From Mesosutterella porci (GTDB lineage: Bacteria > Pseudomonadota > Gammaproteobacteria > Burkholderiales > Burkholderiaceae_F): a stretch of 64,000 nucleotides of DNA. Position 1 is the first letter of the stretch. Every line of letters starts with the position of its first letter. The stretch lies in assembly GCF_022134585.1 (NCBI RefSeq), contig NZ_JAKNCT010000003.1, positions 169,201 to 233,200 of the forward strand, given 5' to 3'. Shown here in pieces: positions 1 through 15,051 of the stretch. Under the pieces are notes generated by a model. That model was not told the DNA's origin. It did no database searches and saw only the letters and a program-made list of their open reading frames with translations. The position numbers and the translations under genes were made by a program.

Positions 1-261
1 CGGAACGGGCTTGGCCCATCCGAAGAGAAAGCCCGGGCCTCCGGCCGCGGCCGAGGCGGCCAGCATCAGTGCGGGCAGGATGATCGTGCCGAAGGGGTCG
101 ATGTGCTTGACGGGATTGAGAGTCACGCGGCCCATGGCCCACGCGGTCGCATCGCCGAACCTGCGCGCGACGTAGCCGTGGGCAGCTTCGTGCATGGTGA
201 TGGCGAAGATGAGCGGAATCGCGCAGACGGTGATGAGCTGGACAATGGCATTGATGTTCAT
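1..261 (-). CDS. site-2 protease family (M50) protein, C-terminus cut by window edge
   Basis: The first 87 residues of a membrane-embedded zinc metalloprotease are visible; the rest lies left of the window. The ATG at 261 opens a hydrophobic helix that runs into HEAAHG (His24, Glu25, His28), the HExxH zinc site of M50 site-2 proteases. A second hydrophobic stretch follows from about residue 57, after an 'NPVKHIDPFGT' segment typical of the short bacterial subgroup. This subgroup cleaves within membranes, but the substrate is unknown. The PHP phosphoesterase gene lies 52 bases upstream on the same strand, a pairing also seen in other betaproteobacteria (from memory). The family call is firm; the function is not. 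Confidence 0.85.
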   Translation of the reverse strand, partial: MNINAIVQLITVCAIPLIFAITMHEAAHGYVARRFGDATAWAMGRVTLNPVKHIDPFGTIILPALMLAASAAAGGPGFLFGWAKPVP

Positions 262-313
262 AGTGCACGAAGTCTAGCAGGAGGCGGGGCGGAGCGTGGG
301 CCCTGCAGGCCGC

Positions 314-1177
314 TCACGCCCGGTCCCAGTCGAGCGCAGGCAGCCCCGGGATGTGCTTCCATACAGGCTCCAGCCCTTCGGGCAGAGGCCTTTCCCCGCC
401 CGGCCTTGGACGCGATCCGCCGAGGTTGTGGAAATCCGATCCGAGGCTCGCCCAGTAGCCTTCCTCGCGGGCGATCGCGGCGAGCAGCCGATCGGATTCC
501 GCCGACTGGCTGCCGGAGCTCACCTCGATCGCGCGCCCGCCCGCGGCCCTGAAGTCGGCGAGCAGCTCCTCGAGGGACTTGCCCGGCCTGCAGCGGTAGC
601 GCCCGGGATGGGCGAGCACGGCGATGCCCCCGCAGGAGCCGATCACCTCGACCGCGCGAGCGATGCTCGGCCAGACGGCCTGCACGAAGGCCGGGCCGTC
701 GTCGCGCAGGAACCGGTCGAAGGCCTCCTGCTGGTTGCGCACGATCCCCTCGCGCACGAGCCAGCGCGCGAAGTGCACCCGCCCGAGAGACTCCGGGCTC
801 GAGCTGTAGCGCAGCGCCCCCTCGTAGGCGCCGGGATAGCCCAGGGCCTCAAAGCGCCGCCCTATTTCCACGCCCCGCCTGATGCGCTTTTCGCCCACGC
901 TTTCGAAAATCCTGCGCATCACGCCGTCGCGGTGCCTGATGCCGAGCCCCACCACATGGATGGTGATCCCGCGCCAGAGCGTCGAGACCTCGATGCCCGG
1001 CACGAAAGTGATGCCTGCCTTCGCGGCCGCGGCCTCGGCCTCCTCAAGGCCGTTCACGGTGTCGTGGTCCGTGAGCGCAAGCAGCCCGACGCCGCAGCTC
1101 TGGGCAAGGGTGACGAGCTGCGAGGGGGAAAGCCCTCCGTCCGAGGCGTTTGAATGGGTGTGCAGGTCGATCTTCAT
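314..1177 (-). CDS. rnmA: PHP-domain phosphoesterase, RNase AM / 3',5'-nucleoside bisphosphate phosphatase type
   Basis: This 287-residue PHP protein begins MKIDLHTHSNASDG, which carries the first metal-binding HxH. It continues with LTDHDT and GIEVS, and ends with AHPGRY and GSDFHN, the other metal ligands of the YciV/TrpH family. Members hydrolyse 3',5'-nucleoside bisphosphates and act as a 5'-3' exonuclease trimming RNA 5' ends. Length matches the family (about 285-295). The gene precedes the site-2 protease gene on the same strand and is probably cotranscribed with it. Some annotations use trpH or yciV for the same gene. The family is certain; the exact physiological substrate is inferred. 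Confidence 0.85.
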   Translation of the reverse strand: MKIDLHTHSNASDGGLSPSQLVTLAQSCGVGLLALTDHDTVNGLEEAEAAAAKAGITFVPGIEVSTLWRGITIHVVGLGIRHRDGVMRRIFESVGEKRIRRGVEIGRRFEALGYPGAYEGALRYSSSPESLGRVHFARWLVREGIVRNQQEAFDRFLRDDGPAFVQAVWPSIARAVEVIGSCGGIAVLAHPGRYRCRPGKSLEELLADFRAAGGRAIEVSSGSQSAESDRLLAAIAREEGYWASLGSDFHNLGGSRPRPGGERPLPEGLEPVWKHIPGLPALDWDRA

Positions 1178-1439
1178 GGGCTAAAGAGGGAGGGCGCGGC
1201 GCTCCGCTTTCGAAACAATAAAAACCGAACAGGTCACAATGTTAGGTCATTGCGCGGCCTTCAGGAGCCGCCGCGACATGACAAGAATGCGGGAAACGCG
1301 GCCGCGCCGCACGGAGGGAGCCCTGGAATCCTAAAATAGAGATCTTTTTCTCCGATGGGCGGCCCGACCCCTGTCCGCCGCCCCTCGCCTAACCCTCATC
1401 GGGACGCCGCGGCGCGCGGCCGCCCCGGACTGGAGCACC

Positions 1440-2354
1440 ATGTTCGACACTCTGGAGCATTTCTATTTTCCCAGGGCCAACGCCCGCGGCAGCGCCGTGC
1501 GGCTGCAGGAGTCCTGGCAGACGATCCTTGAGCGCAGGGCGTACCCCGCCCCCGTGCAGAAGCTGCTCGGCGAAATGACGGCCGCGGCGGCGATGTTCGC
1601 CTCTTCGATCACTTTCCCCGGCTCCGTGCTGCTGCAGATCATGGGCGACGGCCCGGTGCGGCTCGCGATGGTGGAGGTGAAGCCCGATCTGGGGCTTCGC
1701 GCCGTCGCGAGGCTGCGCGAGGACGTCCCGGTGCCGGAAGGTGCGGGAATGCGCGAACTCGTCAACGCGGCGGGTGGAGGGCGCTGCGCGATTACGCTCG
1801 TGCAGCCCGATCCCGCCCGGCGCGCCGAAAGCTACCAGGGCATCGTCGACATCGCTTCGACCTCCAGCGTTGCCGAGGCCCTCGCCGCCTACATGACGCA
1901 CTCCGAGCAGATCGAGACCCGGCTGTGGCTGTCGGCCGACGCGACGGCCGCCTCGGGCCTGATGCTGCAGAAGGTGGCGGACGAGGGCGGCCGCGGCGAG
2001 GCGCCCGACTACGATCCGGAGGACTGGAACCGCGTGCAGAAGCTCGCCGAAACGGTCACGGCCGACGAGCTGCTCAGGCTCGAGCCCCGGGAACTGCTGA
2101 GGAGGCTTTTCTGGCAGGAGAACCCCTCGCTGGCCAAGCCCCGGTCGCCCCGATTTGAATGCGGCTGCTCGCGCGACCGCGTGGGCGGCATGATCCGGGC
2201 GCTGGGCGAGAAGCAGGCCCTCGAGCTGCTCGCCGAAAAAGGCTCAATCGACGTCACGTGCGAATTCTGCGGAAAGACCTACAGCTTCGATTCGATTGAC
2301 GTGCAGGCGCTCTTCGAAGAGCGGGCCGCGAAAGCCACAGGTTCGATCAACTGA
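1440..2354 (+). CDS. hslO: redox-regulated molecular chaperone Hsp33
   Basis: A 304-residue cytosolic holdase chaperone activated by oxidation. The C-terminal redox switch is present: Cys241-x-Cys243 and Cys274-x-x-Cys277, 30 residues apart, fitting the CxC-x(27-32)-CxxC zinc motif. In the reduced form these cysteines bind zinc; oxidation to disulfides unfolds the linker and exposes the client-binding surface. The N-terminal domain has the expected GDGPVRLAMVEV-like core. The gene stands alone on the plus strand and converges on ftsB, with a hairpin between them. The ATG at 1440 is the first start in frame that gives normal family length. Confidence 0.93.
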   Translation: MFDTLEHFYFPRANARGSAVRLQESWQTILERRAYPAPVQKLLGEMTAAAAMFASSITFPGSVLLQIMGDGPVRLAMVEVKPDLGLRAVARLREDVPVPEGAGMRELVNAAGGGRCAITLVQPDPARRAESYQGIVDIASTSSVAEALAAYMTHSEQIETRLWLSADATAASGLMLQKVADEGGRGEAPDYDPEDWNRVQKLAETVTADELLRLEPRELLRRLFWQENPSLAKPRSPRFECGCSRDRVGGMIRALGEKQALELLAEKGSIDVTCEFCGKTYSFDSIDVQALFEERAAKATGSIN

Positions 2355-2357
2355 AGG

Positions 2358-2398
2358 AGAAAAAAAGCAGGAGTGCCGGAAAAAGGCCTCCTGCTTCG
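2358..2398 (-). terminator. terminator of the pyrG-kdsA-eno-ftsB operon
   Basis: Reading the minus strand, the stem AGCAGGAG...CTCCTGCT encloses a 17-base loop and is followed by a T7 run. It lies between ftsB and the convergent hslO stop. On the plus strand the T run is missing, so it should act mainly on the ftsB side. Confidence 0.7.
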
Positions 2399-2438
2399 GT
2401 ACAACGCGCGCACGGCCAGGCCGGCGCCCGGCGGCAGA

Positions 2439-2945
2439 TCAGCGCTTCTGGGCCTGCCCCTGGGCGCTTTTCTTTTCGGACTTCCGCGGGTCGGCCTTCG
2501 CGCGGGGAGCCTCGCCCTCGCGGATCTCTTCGGCCGCGCCCTCGCTGTCATCGCCCATGTCGGCCCCGCCTTCCTTCGACTTTTCAAGAGCTCGGCTTTC
2601 GGCCTTCACCTCGTCGGCGGCGCGCCGCGCCTCCTCCTGGGCGAGCCGCGCCTCTTCCTCGGGCGAGTTCTTCACCCGGAAGAGCACCTCGTTGCCGCGC
2701 ACCATGTAGAGCTCGCGGCGGGCGCGCTCCTCGATGGCGTCGGTGCCCTGGCGCAGCGACATCACCTCGGCGTAAAGAGCCTCATTGGAGGTCTTCTCGC
2801 GCTCGATCTGCTGCTGGGTGTCGACCAGCCTCTGCTCGAGCTTCGAAACCCTGAGCCAGCCGCCCTTGCCGAACCACAGCGGCCACTGAATCAGGATCGC
2901 AAGAGCCCAGATCACGAGTGCGAGCCAGTATCGCCAGCGTTCCAT
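2439..2945 (-). CDS. ftsB: cell division protein FtsB with long charged C-terminal extension
   Basis: A bitopic divisome protein that bridges FtsL and FtsQ in septal peptidoglycan synthesis control. Residues about 4-26 form one transmembrane helix, followed by a coiled coil (roughly 32-75) ending in RRELYMVRGNEVLFRV, close to the FtsB signature. At 168 residues it is longer than the usual 95-120. The extra C-terminal 60-70 residues are lysine-, glutamate- and alanine-rich and look disordered. The gene lies 53 bases downstream of eno, the standard betaproteobacterial position. Nothing suggests the tail is a frameshift artefact; such tails vary widely in this family. Confidence 0.9.
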   Translation of the reverse strand: MERWRYWLALVIWALAILIQWPLWFGKGGWLRVSKLEQRLVDTQQQIEREKTSNEALYAEVMSLRQGTDAIEERARRELYMVRGNEVLFRVKNSPEEEARLAQEEARRAADEVKAESRALEKSKEGGADMGDDSEGAAEEIREGEAPRAKADPRKSEKKSAQGQAQKR

Positions 2946-2998
2946 AAGACAGAAGCCGCTCCAGTCCTAAGGTCTTGAAATTCCTTCGCCGGCGGGCA

Positions 2999-7887
<4,889 letters not shown>

Positions 7888-7896
7888 TTTGCAATC

Positions 7897-7935
7897 AAAC
7901 AAAACGCCCTCCACAGCAGCATCTGCGCGAGGGCG
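7897..7935 (-). terminator. argG terminator
   Basis: On the minus strand the stem CGCCCTC/GAGGGCG is followed by TTTTGTTT. A second strong hairpin, AGCCGGGGA/TTCCCCGGCT, lies between it and the argG stop. The T-rich tail runs up to the start region of the efflux gene, which argues for separate transcription of that gene. Confidence 0.6.
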
Positions 7936-7987
7936 AAGCAGCCGGGGAACAGCTCCCCGGCTTTTCTGCGGACGAAGCGGCCGCCGC

Positions 7988-9412
<1,425 letters not shown>

Positions 9413-9474
9413 TCACTTGCCCATTATCCTCGAATTCAGCCTCTCAAGGGGACCGGGGAATCCCCCTTTTTTTC

Positions 9475-10041
9475 TCACCGCCCTTCCCGGGGGTTCCTTT
9501 CGAGGTACTTTTCCGCGCGGAAGAGGGCCGCGATCGTCTTCGAGTCGTCGATGTCGCCCGAGGCCGCCCGCGCGACGGCCTCTTCAAACGGCACCCAGAA
9601 GAGGTCGAGGAACTCTCCGGCGTCAAGGTGGCGCTCGCCGCCCGAGGCCGCCCGCGCGAGAAAGAGGTGAATCACCTCGTTCGAGTAGCCGATCCCGGGG
9701 CACATGGAGCCCAGGCTCGCCCAGCCCTCGGCCTCGTAGCCCGTCTCCTCGGCGAGCTCTCGGCGGGCGCAGCTCAGGGGCTCCTCGCCGGGCTCGAGCT
9801 TGCCTGCGGGGACCTCCCAGAACGCGCGGCCCAGCGGATAGCGCCACTGCCGCTCAAGCAGCACCTCGCCGCCGCGCAGCAGCACGACGGCTGAAGCGCC
9901 GGGGTGCCGGATATACTCCCGGGTCGACTCCCGTCCGTCGGGCAGCCGGACCCGGTCGCGGAACACGTGCAGCAGCCTGCCCTCAAACACGGGCTCGCCG
10001 CCCAGCCTCGTTTCCCGCAGCTTCTCATCATCGGTCATCAT
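9475..10041 (-). CDS. nudF: Nudix hydrolase, ADP-ribose pyrophosphatase type
   Basis: A 188-residue Nudix enzyme that probably splits ADP-ribose to AMP and ribose 5-phosphate. The Nudix box is complete: GKLEPGEE followed by ARRELAEETGY (GX5EX7REUXEEXGU). Upstream, WRYPLGRAFWEVPAG matches the ADP-ribose pyrophosphatase subfamily. A double ATG (10041 and 10038) follows an AGGAAAGGAG ribosome site, which decides the start; a much longer upstream extension in frame runs across the rplS terminator and overlaps rplS. The gene is downstream of rplS but separated from it by that terminator. Substrate is inferred from subfamily only. Confidence 0.85.
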   Translation of the reverse strand: MMTDDEKLRETRLGGEPVFEGRLLHVFRDRVRLPDGRESTREYIRHPGASAVVLLRGGEVLLERQWRYPLGRAFWEVPAGKLEPGEEPLSCARRELAEETGYEAEGWASLGSMCPGIGYSNEVIHLFLARAASGGERHLDAGEFLDLFWVPFEEAVARAASGDIDDSKTIAALFRAEKYLERNPREGR

Positions 10042-10085
10042 CGCCTTCAGCTCCTTTCCTGTCTTTCTGAGCTCCCTCAGGTCTG

Positions 10086-10121
10086 AAAAAATCCGCCGGT
10101 GCGGCTGAGCTCCGGCGGATT
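10086..10121 (-). terminator. terminator of the rpsP-rimM-trmD-rplS operon
   Basis: On the minus strand a ten-base stem AATCCGCCGG/CCGGCGGATT is followed by a T run. It begins 60 bases after the rplS stop. Confidence 0.8.
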
Positions 10122-10183
10122 CTCCAAAGTGTACTGCTTCGCGCGCGGGCCCGCAGGCCCCGCGCTTTTTCCCGAACAGGCGC

Positions 10184-10567
10184 TTACTCGGCGGCCTTCG
10201 CGGCATCCTTGCGGACGAGGCGCTCGCGGATGCGGGCGGTCTTGCCGGCGCGGCTGCGCAGGTAGTAGAGCTTCGCGCGGCGGACGTCGCCGTGGCGCTT
10301 CACGGTGATCGTGGCGAGAGCCGGGGAGTAGGTCTGGAACGTGCGCTCCACGCCTTCGCCCGACGAAATCTTGCGGACCGTGAAGGAAGAATTGAGGCCG
10401 CGGTTGCGCTTGGCGATCACGACGCCTTCATAGACCTGGACGCGGGTGTGGTCGCCGTCCTTGATGTTCACGGCAACGGCCACGGTGTCGCCGGCGGCGA
10501 ACGCCGGGATGGTCTTGTTGAGGCGGGCGATTTCTTCCTGCTCGAGAACTTCGATAATGTTTGCCAC
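10184..10567 (-). CDS. rplS: 50S ribosomal protein L19
   Basis: A 127-residue L19 protein at the 30S-50S interface. It contains the family core [39 protein letters not shown] and [15 protein letters not shown]. It is the last gene of the conserved rpsP-rimM-trmD-rplS order, 84 bases after trmD, and is followed by a strong terminator. The C-terminus is slightly extended (about 10 residues) with a lysine/alanine-rich end, as in other betaproteobacteria. Confidence 0.97.
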   Translation of the reverse strand: MANIIEVLEQEEIARLNKTIPAFAAGDTVAVAVNIKDGDHTRVQVYEGVVIAKRNRGLNSSFTVRKISSGEGVERTFQTYSPALATITVKRHGDVRRAKLYYLRSRAGKTARIRERLVRKDAAKAAE

Positions 10568-10651
10568 TTTAAAAACTCCGGTGCCATCACGAGCGGCGTT
10601 TGGAAAAAATTTATGAGTGCCGCCGTAGGATGGATTTGAAAATCAGAAGGC

Positions 10652-11425
10652 TCACGCCTCTTTCGAGGCGTCGGCCTTTTCCCTGGCCGCCCGGGCGATC
10701 GCCCGCAGCGTCCTTTCGTCTTCCCGCGAAAGTTTTCCGCAGGAACGCGCAATTTTAATCAAATCAGGCCTCACTGCGCAAGTCGCCTCAAGCGCCCGGT
10801 CGCGGTTCCAGCGCTCAACCACCGCGTGGTTGCCCGAAAGAAGCACCTCTGGCACGGGATGCCCGCGCCAGAGTTCTGGCCTTGTATAGTGCGGCTCGTC
10901 GAGCAGCCCCGTCGCGAAGGACTCGTCCTCGGCCGACAGCTCCTTGATTGCGCCGGGCAGACGCCGCACGACGGCGTCGATCAGGCACAGGGCGGGCAGC
11001 TCCCCGCCGGAGAGCACAAAGTCCCCGATGCAGAACTGCTCGTCGACGAACTCGTCGAGGAACCTCTGGTCGATGCCCTCGTAGCGCCCGCACACGAGCA
11101 CCAGGGGGGCGTCCTCGCGCGCAAAGCGCGCGATGTCGGCGTCCGCCAGAGGCCTGCCGCCGGGCGCGAAGGACACCACCCGGCCCGCGTTGCCCGAAGC
11201 GCGGATCGCCTCAAGGGTGAGCGCGAGCGGCTCGGCCATGAGCACCATGCCCGGGCCGCCCCCGAAAGGCCGGTCGTCGACCGTGCGGTGCGGATCATGC
11301 GTCTGATCGCGCGGATTCCACAGCCCGAGCTGCCAGAGCCCGCGCTTCATGGCGCGGGAAGTGATGCCGCACTCGGAGACCGCTGCGAACATTTCAGGAA
11401 AAAGCGTGACGACGTCAAAGCGCAT
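10652..11425 (-). CDS. trmD: tRNA (guanine37-N1)-methyltransferase
   Basis: Methylates G37 next to the anticodon of tRNAs reading codons that start with C (Leu, Pro, Arg), using S-adenosylmethionine and preventing +1 frameshifting. The 257-residue protein has the SPOUT trefoil-knot segments: DDRPFGGGPGM, LVCGRYEGIDQRF and CIGDFVLSGGELPA. It is the third gene of the rpsP operon, 26 bases after rimM. One target, tRNA-Leu(GAG), is encoded in this window near 32.2 kb. Confidence 0.97.
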   Translation of the reverse strand: MRFDVVTLFPEMFAAVSECGITSRAMKRGLWQLGLWNPRDQTHDPHRTVDDRPFGGGPGMVLMAEPLALTLEAIRASGNAGRVVSFAPGGRPLADADIARFAREDAPLVLVCGRYEGIDQRFLDEFVDEQFCIGDFVLSGGELPALCLIDAVVRRLPGAIKELSAEDESFATGLLDEPHYTRPELWRGHPVPEVLLSGNHAVVERWNRDRALEATCAVRPDLIKIARSCGKLSREDERTLRAIARAAREKADASKEA

Positions 11426-11451
11426 GGCTTGCCTCCCTTTTCTCGGCTCCC

Positions 11452-11955
11452 TCAGAACCAGTCCGGATCCCAGTCGACCGTGATGAGCTTTTTTTCAGGC
11501 TCCACTGCGAGCAGGTACGCGGGGACCATGGGGATGAGGTAGCCGTGCGAGGCGCCCTTCACCTGAAGGATGTCCTGCGCGCCGTTGCTGCCAAGCCCCG
11601 TGACGGTCCCGAGCCTGTCGCCCGCCCGGTTCACGACTTCGCAGCCCTCAAGGTCCGCGGCCCACCATTCGCCCTCAGGCAGCTTCGGGAAGGCGCTGCG
11701 ATCGAGCAGTATCGTGCCGCGCCAGAGCCGGGCCGCCTCGGGCGAGTCGCAGCCCTTCCACTTCGCGATGATCATCCCCCCGTGCGCCCTCGCCCCCTCG
11801 AGCTCCAGGGGCCGGGGATCGCCTCCGGCGGCGGGCCGGAAGGCCCATGCCCTGGAGCCCAGCAGCAGATCTCCTTCGCCCGCGGGCGAAATCCTGATCC
11901 AGCCTTTCACGCCGTAAGGGCCCGCAGTGCGGCCCATCTCGATCCATTTTGTCAT
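11452..11955 (-). CDS. rimM: 16S rRNA processing protein RimM
   Basis: A 167-residue 30S maturation factor that binds ribosomal protein S19 and helps fold the 16S rRNA head. The N-terminal beta-barrel carries GRTAGPYGVKGWIRI, and the C-terminal PRC-barrel-like half carries WWAADLEGCEV and GYLIPMVPAYL. It sits between rpsP and trmD as expected, but the gap to rpsP is 208 bases, long for this operon. No convincing secondary promoter was seen there. Confidence 0.95.
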   Translation of the reverse strand: MTKWIEMGRTAGPYGVKGWIRISPAGEGDLLLGSRAWAFRPAAGGDPRPLELEGARAHGGMIIAKWKGCDSPEAARLWRGTILLDRSAFPKLPEGEWWAADLEGCEVVNRAGDRLGTVTGLGSNGAQDILQVKGASHGYLIPMVPAYLLAVEPEKKLITVDWDPDWF

Positions 11956-12163
11956 CGTCTTGCTTAAAAGCTCCGGGCAAAAAAAGAGGCCCTTTCCTCC
12001 CTACGCCTAGATACCGGGTTAAGCGCTCGCAGCGGCGAGACACGTAGCACGCCGCAAAGCCCGGACGTACGGAAAAAAGGACCGATGTATGAAACGACGC
12101 GGCCTGCAGCGGGGCGCGAAGGCAATTCCGCCCCGAAGCCGCGCGGCTTCAGCGCCTGAACAA
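11956..12163. other. 208-base rpsP-rimM gap
   Basis: This gap within a normally tight ribosomal-protein operon holds no open frame with a usable start and no tRNA fold that I could find. It has GC-rich inverted segments but no hairpin with a T run. Its role, perhaps differential expression of S16 and RimM, is a guess. Confidence 0.3.
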
Positions 12164-12526
12164 TCAGGCGGCGGGGGCTGCCTCTTCAGCGGCCTTCGCG
12201 TCGGCGGCGGCCTGGGCGGCAGCCTTCTTGGCAGCGTTCTTCGCGGCCACGGCAGCCTTCTGCTCGGCCGTTTCGGGGGCGGAGAGGGCGGCACGGTTCT
12301 TGAACAGACGGGCGACGGTGTCGCTCATCTGGGCGCCCTTGGAAACCCAGAAGTTAACGCGGTCTTCTTCGAAGTGAAGACGAACGTCGGCACCGGCGGC
12401 GACCGGGTTGTAGAAGCCGACGCGCTCAATGTAGTGGCTGTCGCGACGCTTGCGGGAGTCAGTGACAACAACGTTATAGAACGGACGCTTCTTGGAGCCG
12501 CCGCGAGCCAGACGGATAACAACCAT
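12164..12526 (-). CDS. rpsP: 30S ribosomal protein S16
   Basis: A 120-residue S16. The start is ATG at 12526 ([10 protein letters not shown]), preceded by an ACGAGG ribosome site; an in-frame ATG eight codons upstream is not family-like. Conserved core: [18 protein letters not shown] and IERVGFYNP. After about residue 80 the protein has an alanine/lysine-rich tail of about 40 residues, common in betaproteobacterial S16. It is first in the rpsP-rimM-trmD-rplS operon. Confidence 0.97.
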   Translation of the reverse strand: MVVIRLARGGSKKRPFYNVVVTDSRKRRDSHYIERVGFYNPVAAGADVRLHFEEDRVNFWVSKGAQMSDTVARLFKNRAALSAPETAEQKAAVAAKNAAKKAAAQAAADAKAAEEAAPAA

Positions 12527-12590
12527 GCTATTTACCTCGTAAATTGACAAAACAAAGCCGCAGCCGGGACCTGAGCCCGGCGCCGGCAGG

Positions 12591-12634
12591 AAAAAAAGGT
12601 CCGACTTGATCCCCTGCCTCGGGGTCGAGGTCGG
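12591..12634 (-). terminator. terminator of the etfB-etfA-menI-menB-menE operon
   Basis: On the minus strand a 14-base stem, CCGACCTCGACCCC with GGGGATCAAGTCGG (a few G-T pairs), is followed by ACC and T7. It separates menE from rpsP. Confidence 0.8.
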
Positions 12635-12690
12635 AAAGGTGTGATTTTATTGCAATTCGTTTTCCACCGCAACTGCGCGACCGAAACACG

Positions 12691-13818
12691 CTAGAGCGCC
12701 CTGCGGAAGCGGCCCGGGGCGCTTCGGGCAGCCTCCCGGAGCGCGGTCCGGTCGAGCTTGCCGGTGCGGGTGCGCGGAAGCCTCTCCACGAAGACGGCGC
12801 TCCGGGGCTTCCAGTAGGGCGAGAGCCCCGCGCCGCGCAGCAGCGCCCGGAAGTCCGGCAGCGGGAGATCCGGCGTCCCCTCCACCACGATGGCGACCGA
12901 GTTCCCGAGCTCGGGGTCGGGCAGCGGGGCGATCGCGAAGGGGCTCTCGAGCACCGTTCCAATCAGCTCCTCAAGCGCCTCGGCGGGCACTTTGATGCCG
13001 CCCGAGTCGATCACATTGTCGGTTCGCCCGAGCACCCGGAAGCGGTCGCTTCCCGGCTCGAAGACGACCAGATCGTTGGTCTCGATTAAGGACACGCCGA
13101 CCGCGGGCGCGCTCACCGCGAGCGTGCCGCGGGGCGAGGAGGAAACGCGCACGCCCTCGAGAGGCTCATACCAAACTCCGGCGCGCGGCCCCGAAAGCGG
13201 CCGCAGCGCGATGTGCGAGAGCGTTTCGGTCATGCCGTAGGACGACCAGAGCCGGTTCGGAAAAGACGCGAGCCGGGCGGCAAGCGCCCGGTCGACCGCC
13301 GCGCCTCCGATCAGAACCTCGCGGGTGGCGGCCAGCAGCGAGCGCTCAGCCTCGTGCTCAAGGGTCGAGAGCACCTGCAGGGGCACGAGCGCGGCGAAGT
13401 CGGGCGCGCGGGCAAGGTCCTCGAAAGGCCTGCGGCTCGGACGGCGGGCAACGAGCCTGAGACCAGCGAGCATCGAGCGCACAACCACCATCTGGCCCGC
13501 GATGTAATCCATCGGCAGGCACAGCAGCGCGGTGTCGCCCGCCCGCAGCCCGAGTCTGCGCACGGTCATGCGCGCGCTGGCGGCCATGCAGATCTTTTTC
13601 GCGCGGATCTCCTTCGGGCGGCCGGTCGAGCCCGAGGTATGCAGCACCATCTCGGGCTCATCGGAGCACCACCTTAGGCCGAACTCCAGCACCGGCCGCT
13701 CCTGCTCGGAGGCGTTTTCGAGCGCGCGCTCGAAATCCTTCCGCCCCTCAAGCACACGGCCGTTCAGCCAGAGCCGCTGCGGCAGCTCCGAGGCTGCCTT
13801 CTCCCCGGGAGCGCTCAA
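12691..13818 (-). CDS. menE: acyl-CoA ligase of the ANL family, probable o-succinylbenzoate-CoA ligase
   Basis: An AMP-forming acyl-CoA synthetase, most likely activating o-succinylbenzoate with CoA for menaquinone synthesis. Motifs: the P-loop [21 protein letters not shown], and the C-terminal catalytic lysine in RTGKLDR. At 375 residues it is about 75-100 shorter than common MenE proteins, mainly at the N-terminus, but compact MenE forms exist. The MenE call depends on context: it overlaps menB by four bases (ATGA) and follows the thioesterase gene. On sequence alone it could serve another aryl or acyl acid. Confidence 0.75.
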   Translation of the reverse strand: MSAPGEKAASELPQRLWLNGRVLEGRKDFERALENASEQERPVLEFGLRWCSDEPEMVLHTSGSTGRPKEIRAKKICMAASARMTVRRLGLRAGDTALLCLPMDYIAGQMVVVRSMLAGLRLVARRPSRRPFEDLARAPDFAALVPLQVLSTLEHEAERSLLAATREVLIGGAAVDRALAARLASFPNRLWSSYGMTETLSHIALRPLSGPRAGVWYEPLEGVRVSSSPRGTLAVSAPAVGVSLIETNDLVVFEPGSDRFRVLGRTDNVIDSGGIKVPAEALEELIGTVLESPFAIAPLPDPELGNSVAIVVEGTPDLPLPDFRALLRGAGLSPYWKPRSAVFVERLPRTRTGKLDRTALREAARSAPGRFRRAL

Positions 13819-14636
13819 GGCAGCCTCGGAGACTTGGAAAAATCCGGAGCCCGCTTTTCGAGGAACGCCTTCCCGCCCTCCTGGGCCTCGTCGGTCATGT
13901 AGTAGAGCATCGTCATGTCGCCCGCGAACTGCTGCAGCCCCAGCTGACCGTCAAGCTCGGCGTTGAGGCCGAACTTAAGGAACCTCAGCGCGAGCGGGCT
14001 GTACTGCTGCATGCGTCGCGCCCACTCAACGGTGGTCGCCTCGAGCTCTTCGAAAGGCACCACCTTGTTCACAAGCCCCATCTCCAGCGCCTCGGCGGCC
14101 GAATACTGGCGGCAGAGGAACCAGATCTCGCGCGCCTTCTTCTGCCCGACGATCGAGGCAAGGTACGAGGCTCCTAGACCCGCGTCGAAGCTGCCCACCT
14201 TCGGGCCGGTCTGGCCGAAGATCGCGTTTTCCGAAGCAATCGTGAGATCGCAGACCGTGGCGAGCACGTTTCCGCCGCCGATCGCATAGCCGTTGACCAT
14301 CGCGATCACGGGCTTGGGCAGGCAGCGGATCTGCTTCTGCACGTCAAGAACATTGAGCCTCGGCACTCCGTCGGGCCCCACGTAGCCCCCGCGCCCCTTG
14401 AAGTGCATGTCGCCGCCCGAGCAGAAGGCCTTGTCGCCTTCGCCCGTGAGCACCACGACGGCGATGTCGGCGCGCTCGCGGCAGATCCGGAAGGCCTCGC
14501 TCATCTCCGCCACGGTGACCGGCGTGAAGGCGTTCCTCACCTGCGGACGGTTGATCGTAATCTTCGCGATGCCCTCGTAGAGCTCGAAGCGGATGTCGGA
14601 ATACGATTTGATCGGCTTCCATTCAATGTCAGACAT
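13815..14636 (-). CDS. menB: 1,4-dihydroxy-2-naphthoyl-CoA synthase
   Basis: A crotonase-fold enzyme that cyclises o-succinylbenzoyl-CoA to 1,4-dihydroxy-2-naphthoyl-CoA in menaquinone biosynthesis. The 273-residue sequence is very close to E. coli-type Men[37 protein letters not shown] (the glycine-containing, bicarbonate-dependent class) and [10 protein letters not shown]. The C-terminal PDFSK motif is also MenB-like. It overlaps menI by eight bases and menE by four, so the three are translationally linked. It is the firmest evidence that the organism makes menaquinone or a methylated form. Confidence 0.95.
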   Translation of the reverse strand: MSDIEWKPIKSYSDIRFELYEGIAKITINRPQVRNAFTPVTVAEMSEAFRICRERADIAVVVLTGEGDKAFCSGGDMHFKGRGGYVGPDGVPRLNVLDVQKQIRCLPKPVIAMVNGYAIGGGNVLATVCDLTIASENAIFGQTGPKVGSFDAGLGASYLASIVGQKKAREIWFLCRQYSAAEALEMGLVNKVVPFEELEATTVEWARRMQQYSPLALRFLKFGLNAELDGQLGLQQFAGDMTMLYYMTDEAQEGGKAFLEKRAPDFSKSPRLP

Positions 14637-15039
14637 TTTGTTCCTCAGCTTTTGCCCGGCGCTCGCCGCGCAGATGCGTGATGGCGTTGGTCACCCGGGC
14701 CGTCGAGACGAGGCTGCCCGCCTCGTCGAAGAGATCCACGTTCCAGACGTGCAGCCTGCGGCCGCGGCTCAGGAGCCTAGCCACCGCGTGGATGCGTCCG
14801 CCCAGCGGCACGGCCTTCACATGGCTCGCGCTCACCTGCACGCCCATCGGTATCAGCCCCGGTTCGAGAAGCGCGGCCGATCCTCGCCCGGCGAGCGTCT
14901 CCTCGATGGAGAGCATCGCGCCGCCCGCGCAGTACCCGTAGGGCTGGCAGCAGCCCTCCGTCACCTCGAGCTCGCCGCGCATCTCCTGCGGATCGTCTCC
15001 GGGCATGATGCGGATTCCCAGCGTTTCGGAAAGTCCCAT
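14629..15039 (-). CDS. menI: hotdog-fold thioesterase, probable 1,4-dihydroxy-2-naphthoyl-CoA hydrolase
   Basis: A 136-residue PaaI/YdiI-type hotdog thioesterase that would release CoA after the MenB step. It aligns well with E. coli YdiI (MenI): [12 protein letters not shown], the acidic residue in [12 protein letters not shown] and [12 protein letters not shown]. The Gln and Glu of the YdiI active site are kept, but the histidine of the usual 'HGG' appears as Ala in 'CAGG'. That could alter activity or specificity. The gene lies between etfA (12-base gap) and menB (eight-base overlap), so the DHNA-CoA role is strongly suggested by context. Confidence 0.78.
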   Translation of the reverse strand: MGLSETLGIRIMPGDDPQEMRGELEVTEGCCQPYGYCAGGAMLSIEETLAGRGSAALLEPGLIPMGVQVSASHVKAVPLGGRIHAVARLLSRGRRLHVWNVDLFDEAGSLVSTARVTNAITHLRGERRAKAEEQNV

Positions 15040-15051
15040 GGCCCCTCCGCG

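Noticed and set aside
7888..7914. GTG at 7914 as start of the cation efflux gene
   Set aside because: It lies inside the argG terminator stem and has no ribosome site; ATG at 7887 is kept.
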